This document shows positions 11,175-24,200 of a DNA stretch of 64,000 nt, one piece after another. The notes beneath the pieces were generated by a model that did no database searches, was not told the DNA's origin, and saw only the letters and a program-made list of their open reading frames with translations. The translations under genes and the position numbers were made by a program. The stretch covers positions 248,001 through 312,000 of the forward strand of contig NC_049565.1 of NCBI RefSeq assembly GCF_013368755.1, read 5' to 3'. Source of the DNA: Talaromyces rugulosus. Its lineage: Eukaryota; Ascomycota; Eurotiomycetes; Eurotiales; Trichocomaceae. The stretch's first letter is position 1. Each line of letters opens with the position of its first letter.

Positions 11175-12845
11175 CTAACCCACTTGCTCAGCGACCTTGA
11201 GCCCGGCTGCCCGCCCCGAAAAGATGCATCCTCCTAGGAATGTCCCCTCTAGAGAGCTATACCCATGCACGCCGCCTCCGCCAAAACCAGCAACTTCCCC
11301 AGCAGCATACAGATTTGGGAACGGTGTCCCGTCCGGACGCAGCACATTCGAATCCAGATCTGTCTGAAGCCCGCCTAGCGACTTTCGCGTCAGCAGGTTC
11401 ATGCGCACTGCAATCAACGGGCCATGCTTGGGATCCAGGATCTTGTGCGGTTTGGCAACTCTGCCGCGTTTTTCTGTCGGGTAGTTTCGTGCGTTCTGGA
11501 TCAGCATCACCTGTGCGTCCTTGCTGTACTGGTTTTCGAATTGCATGTCTCGAAGGTTGATCTCTCGTCGCACATCTTCAACATCCAGCTGAGGCCCGTC
11601 TCTCTCCTTGGCGAGCCTGTTCATTCCGGCTACCAAGTCGGACAATGAAGATTCGACGACAAAGTCCTCCCCGTGCTTCATAAATGCTTGGACAGGGCCG
11701 GTGGGCGACGATCCGAAAATCCGCCAAAGCATTCCCAGGATGCTCTTGTTGGTCACATCTGGGTTCTGCTCGGAGCCGGAGAGCCCGAATTCTCGGGAAA
11801 TAATGGTTTGGTCGAGTATAAACCAGGTATAATCGTACCCAGTGCTGCATATATGCTTCAGAGTAGCAAGGGTGTCGCAGCCTGGGAAGAGAAAAGCTGG
11901 TAGTCGACTACCGGTGGCATCTAACCAAAGGGAGGATGGGCCGGGGAGAACGCGGATTCCATGCTGAGGCCAAATAGAGTTCCAATTATGTAACCCTTCG
12001 GTATAGTGCCACATGCGGTCACTGTTGATCACGTTCGCTCCGGCTTCTTGTGCGATATCAATCATTCTTCCATCAACGTGTGCCGGGACGCCAACGACAA
12101 ACGACTTGGGCACATGCGGACCAAGCCGATCAACCGGCCAGTTCTTCTTCACCATGTCAACATTGCCGCCGATGCCGCCACTGGTGATGACGATATTGCT
12201 GCCATACAATTCAAAAGTGTCGATTGTCTCACGGCTACTCGCGACTCCTCGTGCCGTATCAGATGGCTCAAGGATATGACCGCGGACTCCGATCGCAGCG
12301 CCAGTGCTCTCGTCGACAATCAGCTCGTCGACTCGGTGTCGAAACTTGAAGTCGACAATGCCCTTTTTGGCTGCCTCACGCACGGGCTTTTCAAAGGCTT
12401 CTAGAACTGCGGGACCTGTTCCCCAGGTAAGATGAAAGCGCGGGACTGAATTCCCATGGCCGGTGGCACTCCCATCGCCTCGCTCGGCCCATCCAACATT
12501 CGCAAACGAGATACCGGCGTTCTTCACATATGTTTCCATATGGTCAGTCGCAAAGTTGACAAACGCCTCGGCCCATTTCTTCGGCCAAAAGTCGTCTTCA
12601 CGGTCGAATCTTGCACTGTTGAACCAGTCTTGCATTGCCAGCTCGCGACTGTCCTTGATTCCGAGAAAGCGCTGGTTGGACGAATTGACGCAGAATATGC
12701 CACCTAGCGACCAGAATGCCTGTCCACCCAGGTTGGCTTCGTTTTCTTGGTCGACAATAACGACATGTACTTGTTTTTTGGCGAGTTCTGTGGCGGCGAC
12801 AAGCCCAGCCAGGCCCCCGCCGACAATGATGACGGGCGCGGTCAT
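11175..12845 (-). CDS. FAD-binding dehydrogenase (fumarate reductase / KsdD-like flavoprotein fold)
   Basis: Intronless, 556 residues. The N-terminus APVIIVGGGLAGLVAATELAKK is the FAD Rossmann motif (GxGxxG as GGGLAG) and VVIVDQE gives the ribose-binding acidic residue. The block GGQAFWSLGGIFCVNSSNQR and the C-terminal GGLQTDLDSNVLRPDG, NLYAAGEVAGFGGGGVHGYSSLEGTFLGGCIFSGRAAG identify the FAD_binding_2 family. Within it, the fit is best with the large group annotated as putative FAD-binding dehydrogenases related to 3-ketosteroid-delta1-dehydrogenase. It likely dehydrogenates a lipophilic or ketone substrate; the acceptor is unknown. There is no targeting signal. Confidence 0.9.
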   Translation of the reverse strand: MTAPVIIVGGGLAGLVAATELAKKQVHVVIVDQENEANLGGQAFWSLGGIFCVNSSNQRFLGIKDSRELAMQDWFNSARFDREDDFWPKKWAEAFVNFATDHMETYVKNAGISFANVGWAERGDGSATGHGNSVPRFHLTWGTGPAVLEAFEKPVREAAKKGIVDFKFRHRVDELIVDESTGAAIGVRGHILEPSDTARGVASSRETIDTFELYGSNIVITSGGIGGNVDMVKKNWPVDRLGPHVPKSFVVGVPAHVDGRMIDIAQEAGANVINSDRMWHYTEGLHNWNSIWPQHGIRVLPGPSSLWLDATGSRLPAFLFPGCDTLATLKHICSTGYDYTWFILDQTIISREFGLSGSEQNPDVTNKSILGMLWRIFGSSPTGPVQAFMKHGEDFVVESSLSDLVAGMNRLAKERDGPQLDVEDVRREINLRDMQFENQYSKDAQVMLIQNARNYPTEKRGRVAKPHKILDPKHGPLIAVRMNLLTRKSLGGLQTDLDSNVLRPDGTPFPNLYAAGEVAGFGGGGVHGYSSLEGTFLGGCIFSGRAAGLKVAEQVG

Positions 12846-13746
12846 TGTTACTATTCAATGCGCTTGCTGTCTTTGCGTAGGTGGCGTATGGATTTTGATG
12901 TGCGAGTAAAGGAGACTCGCATTGCAGAACCCACTCTAAAGCATGGTGGACAATGCGGGAGGTCAGCCTGGGGAACTCGGGAGAGGATGACACCGCTATA
13001 TTTAACCTCGGCTCGGTCAGCATGATATCAGATGATTTTAATGCAGACTAAAAGCAAAGTAGGCTAGGTAGTCACGGCTAAATTGAAGAAGTCCATTCTG
13101 TTGGACCTGACATTGATTTTTTCAACTTTAGTAACAAATCAATTCTCTTCGCCTTGCTCTGACAGGGTCTCGCGGCTTATCCAACAGCTTACACGCTTAC
13201 TCAGACTTGCTTAACTATTCAGTCAGAACCTTGGTTAAATGCTTGCTCAGCAATTTGTTGGGTTGTTTGAAGACTTCTGGAAATAGACAGTGTCAAGTAT
13301 TACACTATTCGACTGTATTGGGAAGCTATACATTCAGGACATATGCTACCTATCAATTCATGTACAATGGTGACCAGTCACAGCTTGTAGAAAAGATAAC
13401 AAATACACGAGAATTCAAGTGAAGGGGAAAAAAAAGGAAAAGAAAAGAAACACCAGCCTTGAAAGATGAAACCAAACTCCTAACAACCCGAATATTGTCT
13501 CCGTACTCCCAGAGTAAACAAACATGAATGGGCAGCCTCTCTTGCGTTAGGGTATCAAGGCACGATATTGCCAAACGCCGTCGCAGATGAAGAAATTCTT
13601 GCTAAAAAAAAAAAAAAAAAAAAAAGAGAATATGAAACAATGAACCCCATACTGTTTTCAGTCGAATACAGTATCTAAATCATCCACGGGTATAGTGTGC
13701 CCTCACGATGGTCAAGTGACAATTCTGTTCCGGAAAAAGTACAGAA
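12846..13746. other. Intergenic region with a poly(A) tract
   Basis: Promoter of the FAD dehydrogenase on the right side of 12845, then the 3' flank of the Ser/Pro-rich gene. A 22-nt A run lies at 13604-13625 (a T run on the transcribed strand of the gene ending at 13747). No coding region is supported. Confidence 0.5.
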
Positions 13747-14730
13747 TCAATCTTCCCAGATAGTCTCTAGGTCTAGATCTTGACGACGCTCGGCTCCACA
13801 GACACTCCACCGCTTCCGTTTGTCGGCCCTTGGTCCGTAGCCACGTGTGGTGCCCGAAGGAGGGTTTTCGAGGTTCGAACGTCGACGCATACTGTCGGCA
13901 TCAGCATTGTCGGCTGCCGCCTTCAACCGTGCTATTTCTTCTGCTTCCACGGCTTCGGCCTCTTCATCCGGAATATCGGGTATTGTTTCGAGGGAGGAAA
14001 TACTGGGACTCCGCGAGCGTAAACTCGTTGGCGTCGAGGGCATCGACGAACCCGACGAGGCAGGAATGGCGGGGAACGGTTCATTAAATTTAGTAGGCAG
14101 CATCACGGGCGAGGAGTGTGATGATGATGGGCTACTGCTGGCTGGGTTGCTAGTGACGCTCACAAAACTGGTATGGAGCGGGGCGGTGTACGGCCGTCTA
14201 GCACCACGGGAGAAGGTATTGTGCATGGGCGGCGGCAATGGGGGAGAGGTCGGAATCTCCGGGGAAGCGGGCCATGGATTTTGCGATAGTTCTAGCTCTG
14301 CATGTTCGGAGATGGTCTCTGAAATGTTCAGCGAGCCCGATCCCAGTGGGCGGATGTCGTCTAGACCTCGTAGCGGACTGTGCCTTCGCATCGCACGCTC
14401 CATGGGGCTCTCGGGTCTTGGTATGTTCGGAGGCTGCTCGTAGCGACCACGTGAGTCTAATCCTGGCGAGGAATGGGCTCTGGTCATCCCATGTGGCAAA
14501 GTGCTGGCAAGTGAGCGCGATCGAGCGTGAGTTCGAGACAACGGCGAGCGATTCCGCGGCGGCACCAGGAAGGAGTTGGAAGGCGGGCGGATGGGGAGAG
14601 AGAGGAAAGCGTCGCTTGTCGCTTTGTCGCTGGCCATCGGATTGTTGTCTCTGGATGAAGAGCGAGACGGGCTGGGACTCGGGCTCGGCGGGAGCCGTAT
14701 TTGTTCTGGGGGAACCAGTGATTCTGTCAT
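13747..14730 (-). CDS. Ser/Pro-rich protein of unknown function
   Basis: 327 residues starting MTESLVPPEQIRL. An upstream in-frame ATG (14823) adds a Val/Ser run that looks like leader translation. The protein is mostly low-complexity and probably disordered: Ser, Pro and Arg dominate, with many SP/SPxR-type sites (RSPLSRTHARSRSL, PESPMERAMRRHSP) that could be proline-directed kinase targets. The C-terminal 70 residues are different. An acidic/alanine helix (IPDEEAEAVEAEEIARLKAAAD) is followed by a basic-aromatic tail KRKRWSVCGAERRQDLDLETIWED, which looks like the conserved core. I do not recognise a domain. The position between two clear genes and the ordered tail make it likely real. Confidence 0.7.
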   Translation of the reverse strand: MTESLVPPEQIRLPPSPSPSPSRSSSRDNNPMASDKATSDAFLSLPIRPPSNSFLVPPRNRSPLSRTHARSRSLASTLPHGMTRAHSSPGLDSRGRYEQPPNIPRPESPMERAMRRHSPLRGLDDIRPLGSGSLNISETISEHAELELSQNPWPASPEIPTSPPLPPPMHNTFSRGARRPYTAPLHTSFVSVTSNPASSSPSSSHSSPVMLPTKFNEPFPAIPASSGSSMPSTPTSLRSRSPSISSLETIPDIPDEEAEAVEAEEIARLKAAADNADADSMRRRSNLENPPSGTTRGYGPRADKRKRWSVCGAERRQDLDLETIWED

Positions 14731-15615
14731 GATGATGATGGCGAGTGAGCTGCTGCTATTACCGCTGCTGCTGATAACGACGACGACGACAAGATGAAGA
14801 TGTTGATCAGAGAGACACGCCAAAGAGCGACAAGGCTGCTCTCATGCTGCCTGCGATGGCAGCTGCCAGCACGGCGGTTGTTCAGCGGAGATCGACGTCG
14901 ACTGGAAGCATGGAGAAAGTCGCCGCCGGCTTGTTCATCGAGACTTGACCTGTCAGCGAAGGGAGGCTGAGCAAGGAGATGGATGGGGTGCTGTGGGGGA
15001 GAGTGCGAGAGTGCGAGAGAGGGAGAAAAAGAGAGGGAGAAGTTGAATCCAGGTGAACGCGACTGAAAGGGGTGGGGCCATCAATCAAGGCGGTTGGGGC
15101 GGTGTCGCTGTCGCTGTCACCTGCGCTCTCCTCGCTATTGTTGCCATATCATAATAATTATATTATTGTTATTATTATTCGTACATGGTACATACTAGAG
15201 TCATGTATATTGCGCCTATCTTATTCTCATTGCTCGGTTCCTGCGTCCGATGATGCGTCATGTCGGGTTCGATTACATCTTATTTGCCACAGACCTGGTG
15301 ACCAGACTGGTCAACCACGTTCTGGAACCCGCCGTTTGCAGCGTGTAAGTGTTGCTTCACATGAAAGTAGATAGAGTTTAAAGCTGACTCGGTCGTGACT
15401 CGGCCAGAATCGGAGACGAGTGTTGGAAAGACAGTACGGCGATACCTTCACATGCATGCAGGCTCAAAAAAAAAAACAATGTAGCCGCACAGGGGGGAAA
15501 TACAAAGTGAAAAAAAAAAAAAAAAAAAAAAAAAAAGGGTAGACAAATTAAGTAAAGAAAAGGAAACACAAAAGATCGACTCGACAACCAACTGGGCCTG
15601 TATTATATTATATGT
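14731..15615. other. Intergenic region with microsatellites
   Basis: Upstream region of the Ser/Pro-rich gene with CT/GA-rich stretches (14990-15050) and an ATT-rich run (15150-15180), then the 3' flank of the DUF2235 gene. The latter has an uninterrupted A run of about 27 nt at 15510-15536. No gene is seen. Confidence 0.5.
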
Positions 15616-17593
15616 TTACCTCTCCTTCTCGGTGCCATTTTCAGCCTGCTTCGTTTCTATTTGCCGTATGTACGTTGCCCGAACCACATCCCCTTCGTGA
15701 CTGTTGGGCAGCCATTTCCCAATGCCATGCTCGGCCGTTGCTCGTCGAGTACCGCGTCCACCGCCTCCGATGATAAGGTTTCCAGGACGATAGGTTGGGT
15801 CGTACTTCAGGCGGCGGATGGCCGAAATGTGAATCTCCGCGCCTGTGGGAATGTCACGGACTTCTCCGCAAGGCAGTGGCCAGCGAATGGGCTTCCATGA
15901 GCCATCCGGCTGCAAATCCATACGCCGAAATGGGAGGTACTCCATGATGCGCCAGGACAACACCGATGACCACGGCAGTCCCTCGCCATACTGTAGGCAG
16001 TCATGCAGCTTGCCCTTGGTGCTGGAGTATTCCAGCGCGCTGCGGAACCGATGGACTGATTTGTTAGCTTTCCGGTCACCTTCGGTGTGATCTTCGGGCA
16101 ACTTGATGGTGACTTCCTCGACGCCGTTCTGGCTTGGTTCATGACTTTCGTCCAAGCACCACTCCGGCTCTTCCTCAAGCTCGCGGATTGGAGAGTACTG
16201 CCCAACGTAATCCTCACTGCACTCGAACTGCTTCAGCTTTTTGGCGTCAAAGCTGAGCCCTGCTTTAATGGCCTCTTGCACCATCCAAACCAACGGAGCA
16301 TGACTCAGGGGCCAATGCTCCTCTTTTTCGAGCTTCCACCCTCCTCCAATATCAGCGTGCCCACCAGGGAACCAGACCTCCCGAATATCTTGGTCTTCCT
16401 CGTCCTGTGGCCCCAAAAGCTCTAGATGAGGAACCTGCAGGGACGCTGTATCGCTGTGCACGGAGGAGACATCTTCAGCCGACGCATTGCGGTCCGGTAC
16501 GATCAGATTCTGGCTGACATTTCGAGCGGGAGAGGGTGCTCGGTAGCGGTCGAGATTACGACTGCTACCGGCGCTGGAACCTCGAGGGGTTCGATAGACC
16601 GAATCACCATCTTCACGACCTCGTCGGTGCGTTGCCTTTTCGGGTTCTTCTTCCGCATTCCCAACTTTGACTCCCTCGGCATCGTTGTTAAGAGTGATCT
16701 TTGGGACCTCCTCGGGCTTCTCATGGTGCAAATGTATATGTCGTCTGAGGTAATGCTCACGATGTTTGCGTCTTTCGTGCCATGGCTTCCCCTCAGAAAT
16801 CAGATCCTGTCGGAATTTGGCCCTTCGTTCGTCGATACCCACAGCATGTCGGATCACACGAGCCGAACTGCGCGCCGTGTATGGGAACTTGCTTCGCTGC
16901 ATCCAGGCAGACTCAAATCGGGGAACGCTGTTAACCGTATCGAAGAGTCCCATGAACCGAATACGACTAATAGGGCGGCTGAAGGTCTCTCGGAAGGCTT
17001 TCATGTAATTGAAGAGTCTCTTCTTCTCTTCCTCATCATCCTCGGTGTGTCCTCGGCGCTGCTGCCATTTGGCAAACGTCTTCCATGCGAACCGAATCAG
17101 CTCTTCATTTCCTGCTTCCAAAAGACCAATGTAGTCGAGCATTTCGGCCAGAAAGCGCGCGATATACGAGCCACGGCTGAATCCAAAAAAGTAAATATCA
17201 TCGCCAGGGACGTAATATCGCATCAGAAATTTATAGCCGCCCATTACATGCTGGTCAAACGAGGATCCGACAGCGGAGTCTTTGGCCTTCAAATATGCCG
17301 ACCTGATCCGATGGACTATACCTGTACTGGAGAGTGATGTTGATGTTACATAGGTGCCAATTCCTGGTTGATAATAATGAAACTGAGTACCGCGACTGCG
17401 ATCAAGCATCTAAAAGTGACCGAGCAGTGAGTCTCCAAGTTAGGGGAAAACTATACGATGGGGAAATAACACTTACGCGAAAGATTTTCAAAACATTGCT
17501 ATCGGATTCATCACCCGAAAACTTATTGCCTGTGCCATCGAAACACAAGACGAACACCTTTGGTGGAGGCTGTGGTCCGATCAACGGCTCCAT
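15616..17593 (-). CDS. DUF2235 / Tle1-like phospholipase-type alpha/beta hydrolase
   Basis: Two exons (17593-17477 and 17409-15616), 636 residues. The second exon opens exactly after a TTTTAG acceptor and the junction gives VLKIFRMLDRSRGTQFHYYQ. The N-terminus carries VFVLCFDGTGNKF, the hallmark of DUF2235, then DDIYFFGFSRGSYIARFLAE with the nucleophile elbow GFSRG (Ser near residue 117). Later comes VWFPGGHADIGGGW, carrying a catalytic Asp/His-type site. The family includes bacterial type VI phospholipase effectors and many fungal proteins of undefined role. The long charged insert around residues 225-350 (KPEEVPKITLNND.., RGREDGDSVYRTPRG) is probably disordered. Lipid hydrolysis is inferred only. 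Confidence 0.88.
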
Positions 17594-20500
17594 TCTGGGA
17601 TTGCCACGCTTTCAAAGACTGTGTGCGATACCTATGATGAACGCGTGGGTAGGAAAACCAAACGGAGATAGGGTTGCTGCTGTACAACTTATAATATATA
17701 GTGATAGGTCTCGGAGAACAGGTCCATGCGACAAAGCAGGTTTTAGACAAGAAAGCCCGTGGTCAGCATGGAGGCTGGTAATTGATAAACACTGGGCAGT
17801 TTCGAAGTCATATGCCAATGATAAACGTTGGACATCGGCCTGTCAGAAGCCGAGCCTGGCGTGCGTGCGGCTATAGGGGAAAGTACTAGTATTTCTGGGA
17901 AGAGAAATTCACGCGCTACAGTTTATGACGACAAAAATGGCCCGATAGAAAGCTCCTTTCCTGGCCTTTGGAAGTAGGTAACGTGCAGATCATGCTGCAG
18001 TGGGACCTTGTTTTGGCTGGCTGGCTGGCTGCGTCTGGCTCGGTATGGGCTAAAAGGCGAAAGTCTTGAGTAGCATTTGTAACTCGTCAGTAATAATTGA
18101 CTGCCATGAGCTTTTGTCATTGGCCGCTCTTGTTGTTTGTCTCAGCTATGATACGGCAGACCCCAGTTCGCCTGTTTTTATCCAAGTTAATCCTGCAGCT
18201 TGGGATCAAAGTATTAGTCACCTTCAATAGTACAAATTACACAGTCAGTTCTTCATTAGTATGTGTGGGACCATGTCACCAGGGCGACCATCCAAGCCCC
18301 GGCTACACCATAGGAAGAAAAGAAAATTTCTCCCTTGTCAGGGAGCGCATGTGTCAAGCAGTCAAGTTTGAATGGCGCTGCCCAGGGGAGGCCATGATTG
18401 GCTTTGAATGAAGGTTCGGGAGGAGGACCCACGGGATTAGCGGGCCGTGACAGTGGTGGAGCCCCAAAAGCTTCCTGAATTTTGGCATTCTTGACCTGTC
18501 CGTGCGAAGACCTTGCTACAAGTGGAGCATTTCAGAGCAGACGGCGCAAAGCCTAACACTAGCCCCGTCAGAGGAGCTTGCTGAAGAACGAACACCTGCT
18601 CTTACTGCCTCTCTGAACTGAGTACGGAGCTCGGGAGTAGTGCTCGGGTAGATGTTGGCACTAATAGAAGGGGGAAAATCATCGTCCATGACTCGTGAGT
18701 CGGGGACTGTGGTAGGCTGGCAGCACTGCGTAGTGTACTTCGTCGGGAACCCCATAGTTTAATCTCCTTGGCGTAGTAATAGCAGTCCGCTAAGGTTCAT
18801 TCACCCGGATTCCAAGGCCCCACCGCATGTGGCCTTGAGTTTTGACTCTCAAAAGCCGATGCCAGGTTTCTTGTTTGATGTCCCAAGAGCATCTGACTGC
18901 ACGTCTTGCGCGTACTCCGTACTCTGGGTGATTGATCAAGTTTGGTAGAAAGAGGGTTTACTCCATGACTGGCATGACAAGAGCATCGTTCGTGACAGCC
19001 CCGTCGAATACTAATCCGGAAATGGGCTTTACTCGAGGATAGGGCGAATTGACATGGTACTAGTGTATGAGTGCATTGGCCCTTGGGCCATCGGCTCATG
19101 CAGACTATTTCCGCAAGGAGGAAGTGACGGCAGACAAGGTGGATGGCTGGACCATGGTGGTTTGATGATGGTAGCACGGCACGAGGTCCACTTGGAGCGT
19201 GGTGCCGAGAGGGTGGAGAGGCGTAACTTGGTTGTTGTATGAAGATCGTGTAATAATATGTATTATTGATTGATGGTACGAAACCATTTCCAGGCGAGCG
19301 TCAAGCCATCACGAAACGGAATCACTCGCTGACCGCAAGAAGAAATCGTGGGAGAGAGATCGTGTTGGCGCGCGAAGGAGCACCAGAGCAGGAGCCCCCG
19401 ATCGCCCGGGCACGCCCGTGACGACCTGTGCTCCTTCCTTCCCCTTGCGGCTGGCGGCCCGCTGTGCCTTCCCCGGACAACTTCTCTTTGGCTTCATTTT
19501 CCACGCTGTTGATATCAATTGCTTCATCCTCTTTGTTGTCGATGCTCTCATGCACTGATCATGGCCTGTCGAACTCTGCCTCGCTCACCACCACAACTAC
19601 CACCAGCCGGGGAGGAGGAGCACTGTTTCCCTCCCGCCGGGTTCGTCGCGAACCATGCGCTGATCAGATCTCGACGGGCCCTAGACGAAAACCAACAGGC
19701 CGGCTCGTAGGGCCTCGTAGGCTCGTTTACTGCTTACTGCCGAGTGAAGCTTGGAGCACTTTCGACTTTCTCCACCGCCTACCGATCCTTGCCGCTTGAA
19801 ACTACTATTATCGGCTTGATGCTGATAGATTAGTTAGCCATAACTATCAACTATATGGAGTAAAGCGTAGTCTCCACCATGTTCGTGGCGGGCTGAACAA
19901 GCCCTCGGAATTCTAAACAAGTGCGGTACAACTTACAACCTACCCCACCCACATACACGCAGTCGAAACTAAAGTATGGAGTGTCCGTACAGAGTACCTG
20001 TCTGCAGAACGGATACAGATCGCTTCGTCACGCGGCATGGAACTTTCCGTGCACTTTGTTCAGCTCGGATGGCGCTCGCAACTCATAATAATTGCTCCGA
20101 GCTCGGTTGATTGGCAACTGGTTTTGATGTACAATGAATGAATGGTCTAATACGTACTGCTATTCGACGGCCTCGCATAGGATACGGAAAATCGGAACAA
20201 GGCAAAAATAGTCGAATGAAGCAAGCTCATGCGGCCACTGATTGGTCGTGCTCTGCAGCAGAGTCTGACAAGTGGTTTGTACAACGCAACCACTGTTCCA
20301 ACTTCCGAGTACGCTGTCGCACAAGGTCTTCCTGGCCGAATTGTGATTCGCAAGCCTCAAGCCAGCATCGCATGATGATTAGAATTACTCCAACTATTAT
20401 TATCTCCTGCGCAACAACGAATACGGAGCATGTACGGAATACCTCGTTACAGGTTACAGGCATTACCCGACTGAGACGGCAGGCCACACTTTAGTTTTTA

Positions 20501-21296
20501 GGCTCCGTGGCAAGCTGGGTCCTCCTAGCCTTTTCGAGGAAGACAACTCGATCCCTCACTTTTGGATGCGTCAGTCTCCTCGGTGGCATTATTAATATTA
20601 ATGTCTGGCTGCGTTAGGGAAGCGGCCCGCTCCACTGGAAGCTACTACATTTGACTGATCAATCCGAGCTGGAACGAGGTGCTAGGCGGGAGAGCAACGC
20701 AACTCTGTCGGCGACATGCAGCACCCTTGTCCTCTTTCTGGCCCTTGCTGATCGAGTCAGACCCACTTCCTAGACATCGATCGACACACTCGCTTGTACT
20801 ATTTCGAACTGGCGTCCAATCTATTGGCTTTTATGCATCCCAAGATAGACCGATCGATGGGCCAATCCCATGTCAATTATTACCCATTTTCGAAGCTCCG
20901 AGCAGATTAAGTCCCCAAACAAGCGATCTGCCTCGAGTCAGAAGCAGCGACTGGAGGTGACATCATGGCACTTGCCGTGTAAACTGGAAATGAGTGGGAA
21001 AGGGAAAGCTTCCGCAGCGGTAACGTGGATTACAAGCTCCTCGTTCGTTCATGGAGCTATGATACCCTGGTAAGCCTGGCTGGAGCTCTTGGGGCTCCCT
21101 CAGTCGTAGGGTTTCCCCTAGTGGATCTTTGTTTACTACGGAGTACGGAGTAGCCTTTTTTCTTTTAAATGCAGTTTTTCCGCCACAATTGCGGGCTTGG
21201 TCTTGCATATCCCTTTTGACTTGTGATACCCTTGGTCTTTTCAACCTCTTGTTTTTTTTATTTTTTTTGTTTCTTCTTAGTCCAATTGTCGTCGTC
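17594..21296. other. 3.7 kb stretch without a convincing gene, upstream of ppoC and the DUF2235 gene
   Basis: Divergent upstream region of two genes. It holds GGCT repeats near 18016-18035 and numerous copies of TACGGAGTA-like words (18620, 18910, 19986, 20422, 20435, 21137-21153). The last stretch before 21297 has a long pyrimidine-rich tract typical of a fungal transcription start region. A minus-strand frame at 19309-19555 starts MHESIDNKEDEAIDINSVEN and is charged at its N-terminus. It lacks family features, so I do not call it a gene, although a small lineage-specific protein cannot be excluded. Confidence 0.5.
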
Positions 21297-24200
21297 ATGA
21301 TGCGCCGGCTTTCTACTGCCTTCAAGAAGAAGGATGAATCTAAGCCAAAGGAAAATGGCGTTTCTAATGGAAAGGCAAATGGCAAGAGACAATCCAAGGT
21401 ATTCGCAAAATCGGCCACTGCCGAAGTCGAGGAGGACCACAGTGCCGCCCGCGATGATGTGCTTCATATCTTTGAGAGACACGCCCAGGTGATCCACGCC
21501 TCGCGCCGCCCATTGCCAACTCAAAGCGGCGATGGCACGTACTTGGAACATGGCCACGATCATACCAGCAGCCTTTTCCAGGATTTGCGAACTCTGGGCT
21601 TCAAGGACTACAGTACCTTGGTCGATGTCATGAAGAACAAGGCATCCGGTGAGCTGGTGGACGACAAGACCTACCTGATGGAACGTATTATCCAGCTCGT
21701 TAGCGGTCTTCCGTCGAACTCCAAGCACCGCACCGAGTTAACCAACGCTTTCCTGGATGAACTCTGGGAAAATCTCCCCCACCCCCCTCTCTCGTAAGGA
21801 ATATCATCATGATTTCACTGTGGCTTTTCCTAATATGCGAGCAGATATGTTGGACCAAAATACGAGTACAGATCGGCAGACGGATCCTACAACAACCCGA
21901 CTCTGCCTTGGTTGGGTGCTGCCAACACTGAATACGCTCGTTCCATTGCGCCATTGACTATCCAACCCGGTGGTCTTCCTGACGCGGGTCTCGTCTTTGA
22001 CAGTGTCATGGCTCGCCAAAAGTTTACTCCCCACCCTAACAAGGTGTCCTCGGTCTTCTTTGCGTGGGCCTCTTTGATCATCCACGGTATGTTCTTTTCG
22101 GCATATTTGATGATTGCGTCTCATTTAGTGCAGATCTCTTCCAGACCGATCACCGAAACCCTCACCTTTCTCAGACCTCTTCATACTTGGATCTTTCGAT
22201 TCTGTACGGTGACAACCAGGAGGACCAAAATATGATCCGTACCTTCAAGGAAGGAAAGCTCAAGCCAGACAGCTTTTCCGAGCCCCGTCTGCAGGCATTC
22301 CCCGCTATGTGCTGTGTACTTTTGGTTATGTTGAACAGGTACTTGATTTGCAATTACTGGGACATGGATTTGTGAAGCTGATAACGCCAATGCAGATTTC
22401 ACAACCACGTTGTCGAACAGCTTGCTCTCATTAACGAGAACGGCCGCTTCACCAAGCCTCGTGCCGACCTGCCCGCTGAGCAGGCAGAGAAGGCCTGGAA
22501 GAAGTACGACGAAGACTTGTTCCAGACTGGACGATTGTAAGTTGGCGTGTTTAAATTTGTGACTACCACATTTCTGATAGCTGGCAGGGTCACTTGTGGC
22601 TTGTATATCAACATCACCCTTTACGATTACCTCCGCACTATCGTCAATCTGAACAGTACTAGCAGCACATGGTGTTTGGTAAGTTCTACGAGACATGTTT
22701 TTAAGACATGTTTTTAACATGCATTACTAGGACCCTCGTGCCAGAATGAGCAGCGCTCACACTACCCCATCCGGTCTTGGTAACCAGTGCTCGGTAGAAT
22801 TCAACCTTGCCTACCGCTGGCACTCTGCTACAAGCGCCAACGATGAACTCTGGACCGAGAATGTATACAAAGAGCTTTTCGGAAAGCCAGCCGACGAAGT
22901 TACGATGCCCGAATTGCTCATGGGACTCCACAAGTATGAGCAGGCTCTTAACCCAGATCCTTTCCAGCGCACTTTCGGGCACTTGGAACGTCAGGAGGAT
23001 GGAACCTTCAAGGATGATGACCTCGTTAATATCTTGACCTCGGCTGTCGATGATGTTGCTGGTATTTTCACCAATTCACATAAATTGCTTTTTATTATCC
23101 GACTCACATCTGTATAGGCTCCTTCGGTGCACGTAACGTCCCCAAGGCTATGCGATCTATCGAAATTCTCGGTATTGAGCAGGCTCGCAAGTGGAACTGT
23201 GGTTCTTTGAACGAGTTCCGTAAGTTCTTCGGTCTCAAGGCATACGAGACTTTTGAAGATATCAACTCGGACCCATCCGTCGCGGATTCGCTGCGTCACT
23301 TGTACGAGCACCCCGACTACGTCGAGCTGTATCCCGGTATCGTTGCCGAAGAAGCCAAGGAACCCATGGTCCCAGGTGTTGGAATTGCTCCCACGTACAC
23401 AATTTCTCGTGCCGTGCTGTCTGATGCTGTCGCTCTTGTCCGTGGTGATCGCTTCTACACGGTATGATCCCTGATAAACGCGGATGACAATAGAGATACT
23501 AATAGTACCATAGACCGACCAGAACCCCAAGAACCTCACCAATTGGGGTTGGCAAGAAAGCAACCATGACCTAAACATTAACCAAGGCTGTGTCTTCTAC
23601 AAGCTTGCTTTCCGTGCTTTCCCCAACCACTTCAAGGCAGACTCCATCTACGCTCACTACCCAATGACCATTCCAGAAAAGAACAAGGAAATTATGAAGA
23701 ACCTCGGCCGTGAGGCCGACTACAGCTGGGACAAGCCTTCGTACACCCGCCCTCGTGTCGAGCTTACCTCCCACGAGGCAGCCAAGCGTGTCCTTGAGGA
23801 CCCAAGAAACTTCCGTGTTACCTGGGGTGACGCAACTGCCTCGGTGTTTGGCGAGAAGACCGGCACCGACCACATGCTGTCTGGTGACACTCCTTTCCAC
23901 AGCCAGCAGCGTGAACTGTTGGAGAAGGCGCTGTACAGTCCAGGATGGGAAAAGCAACTGAAGGAGTTCTATGAAGAAATGACCCTTCAGCTGCTCCACG
24001 AAAAGTCTTGCACAATTGCCGGCAAGAAACAGGTCGATATTACTCGAGAGTACGTCTTCCTTTTCATCTTTTCGTAATGCTTTCCTCTGGCTAACATATT
24101 TACAGTGTTGGAAACCTTGCTCCCGTCCACTTTGCCGCTCATGTCTTCGGCCTGCCTCTGAAAACTAAGGGCAACCCGAGAGGCCTCTTTACCGAGCATG

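Noticed and set aside
19309..19555. Minus-strand 77-codon frame starting MHESIDNKEDEAID
   Set aside because: The N-terminus is charged and protein-like, but there are no conserved motifs, no clear splice partner and an overlapping alternative frame is equally open; evidence is insufficient.
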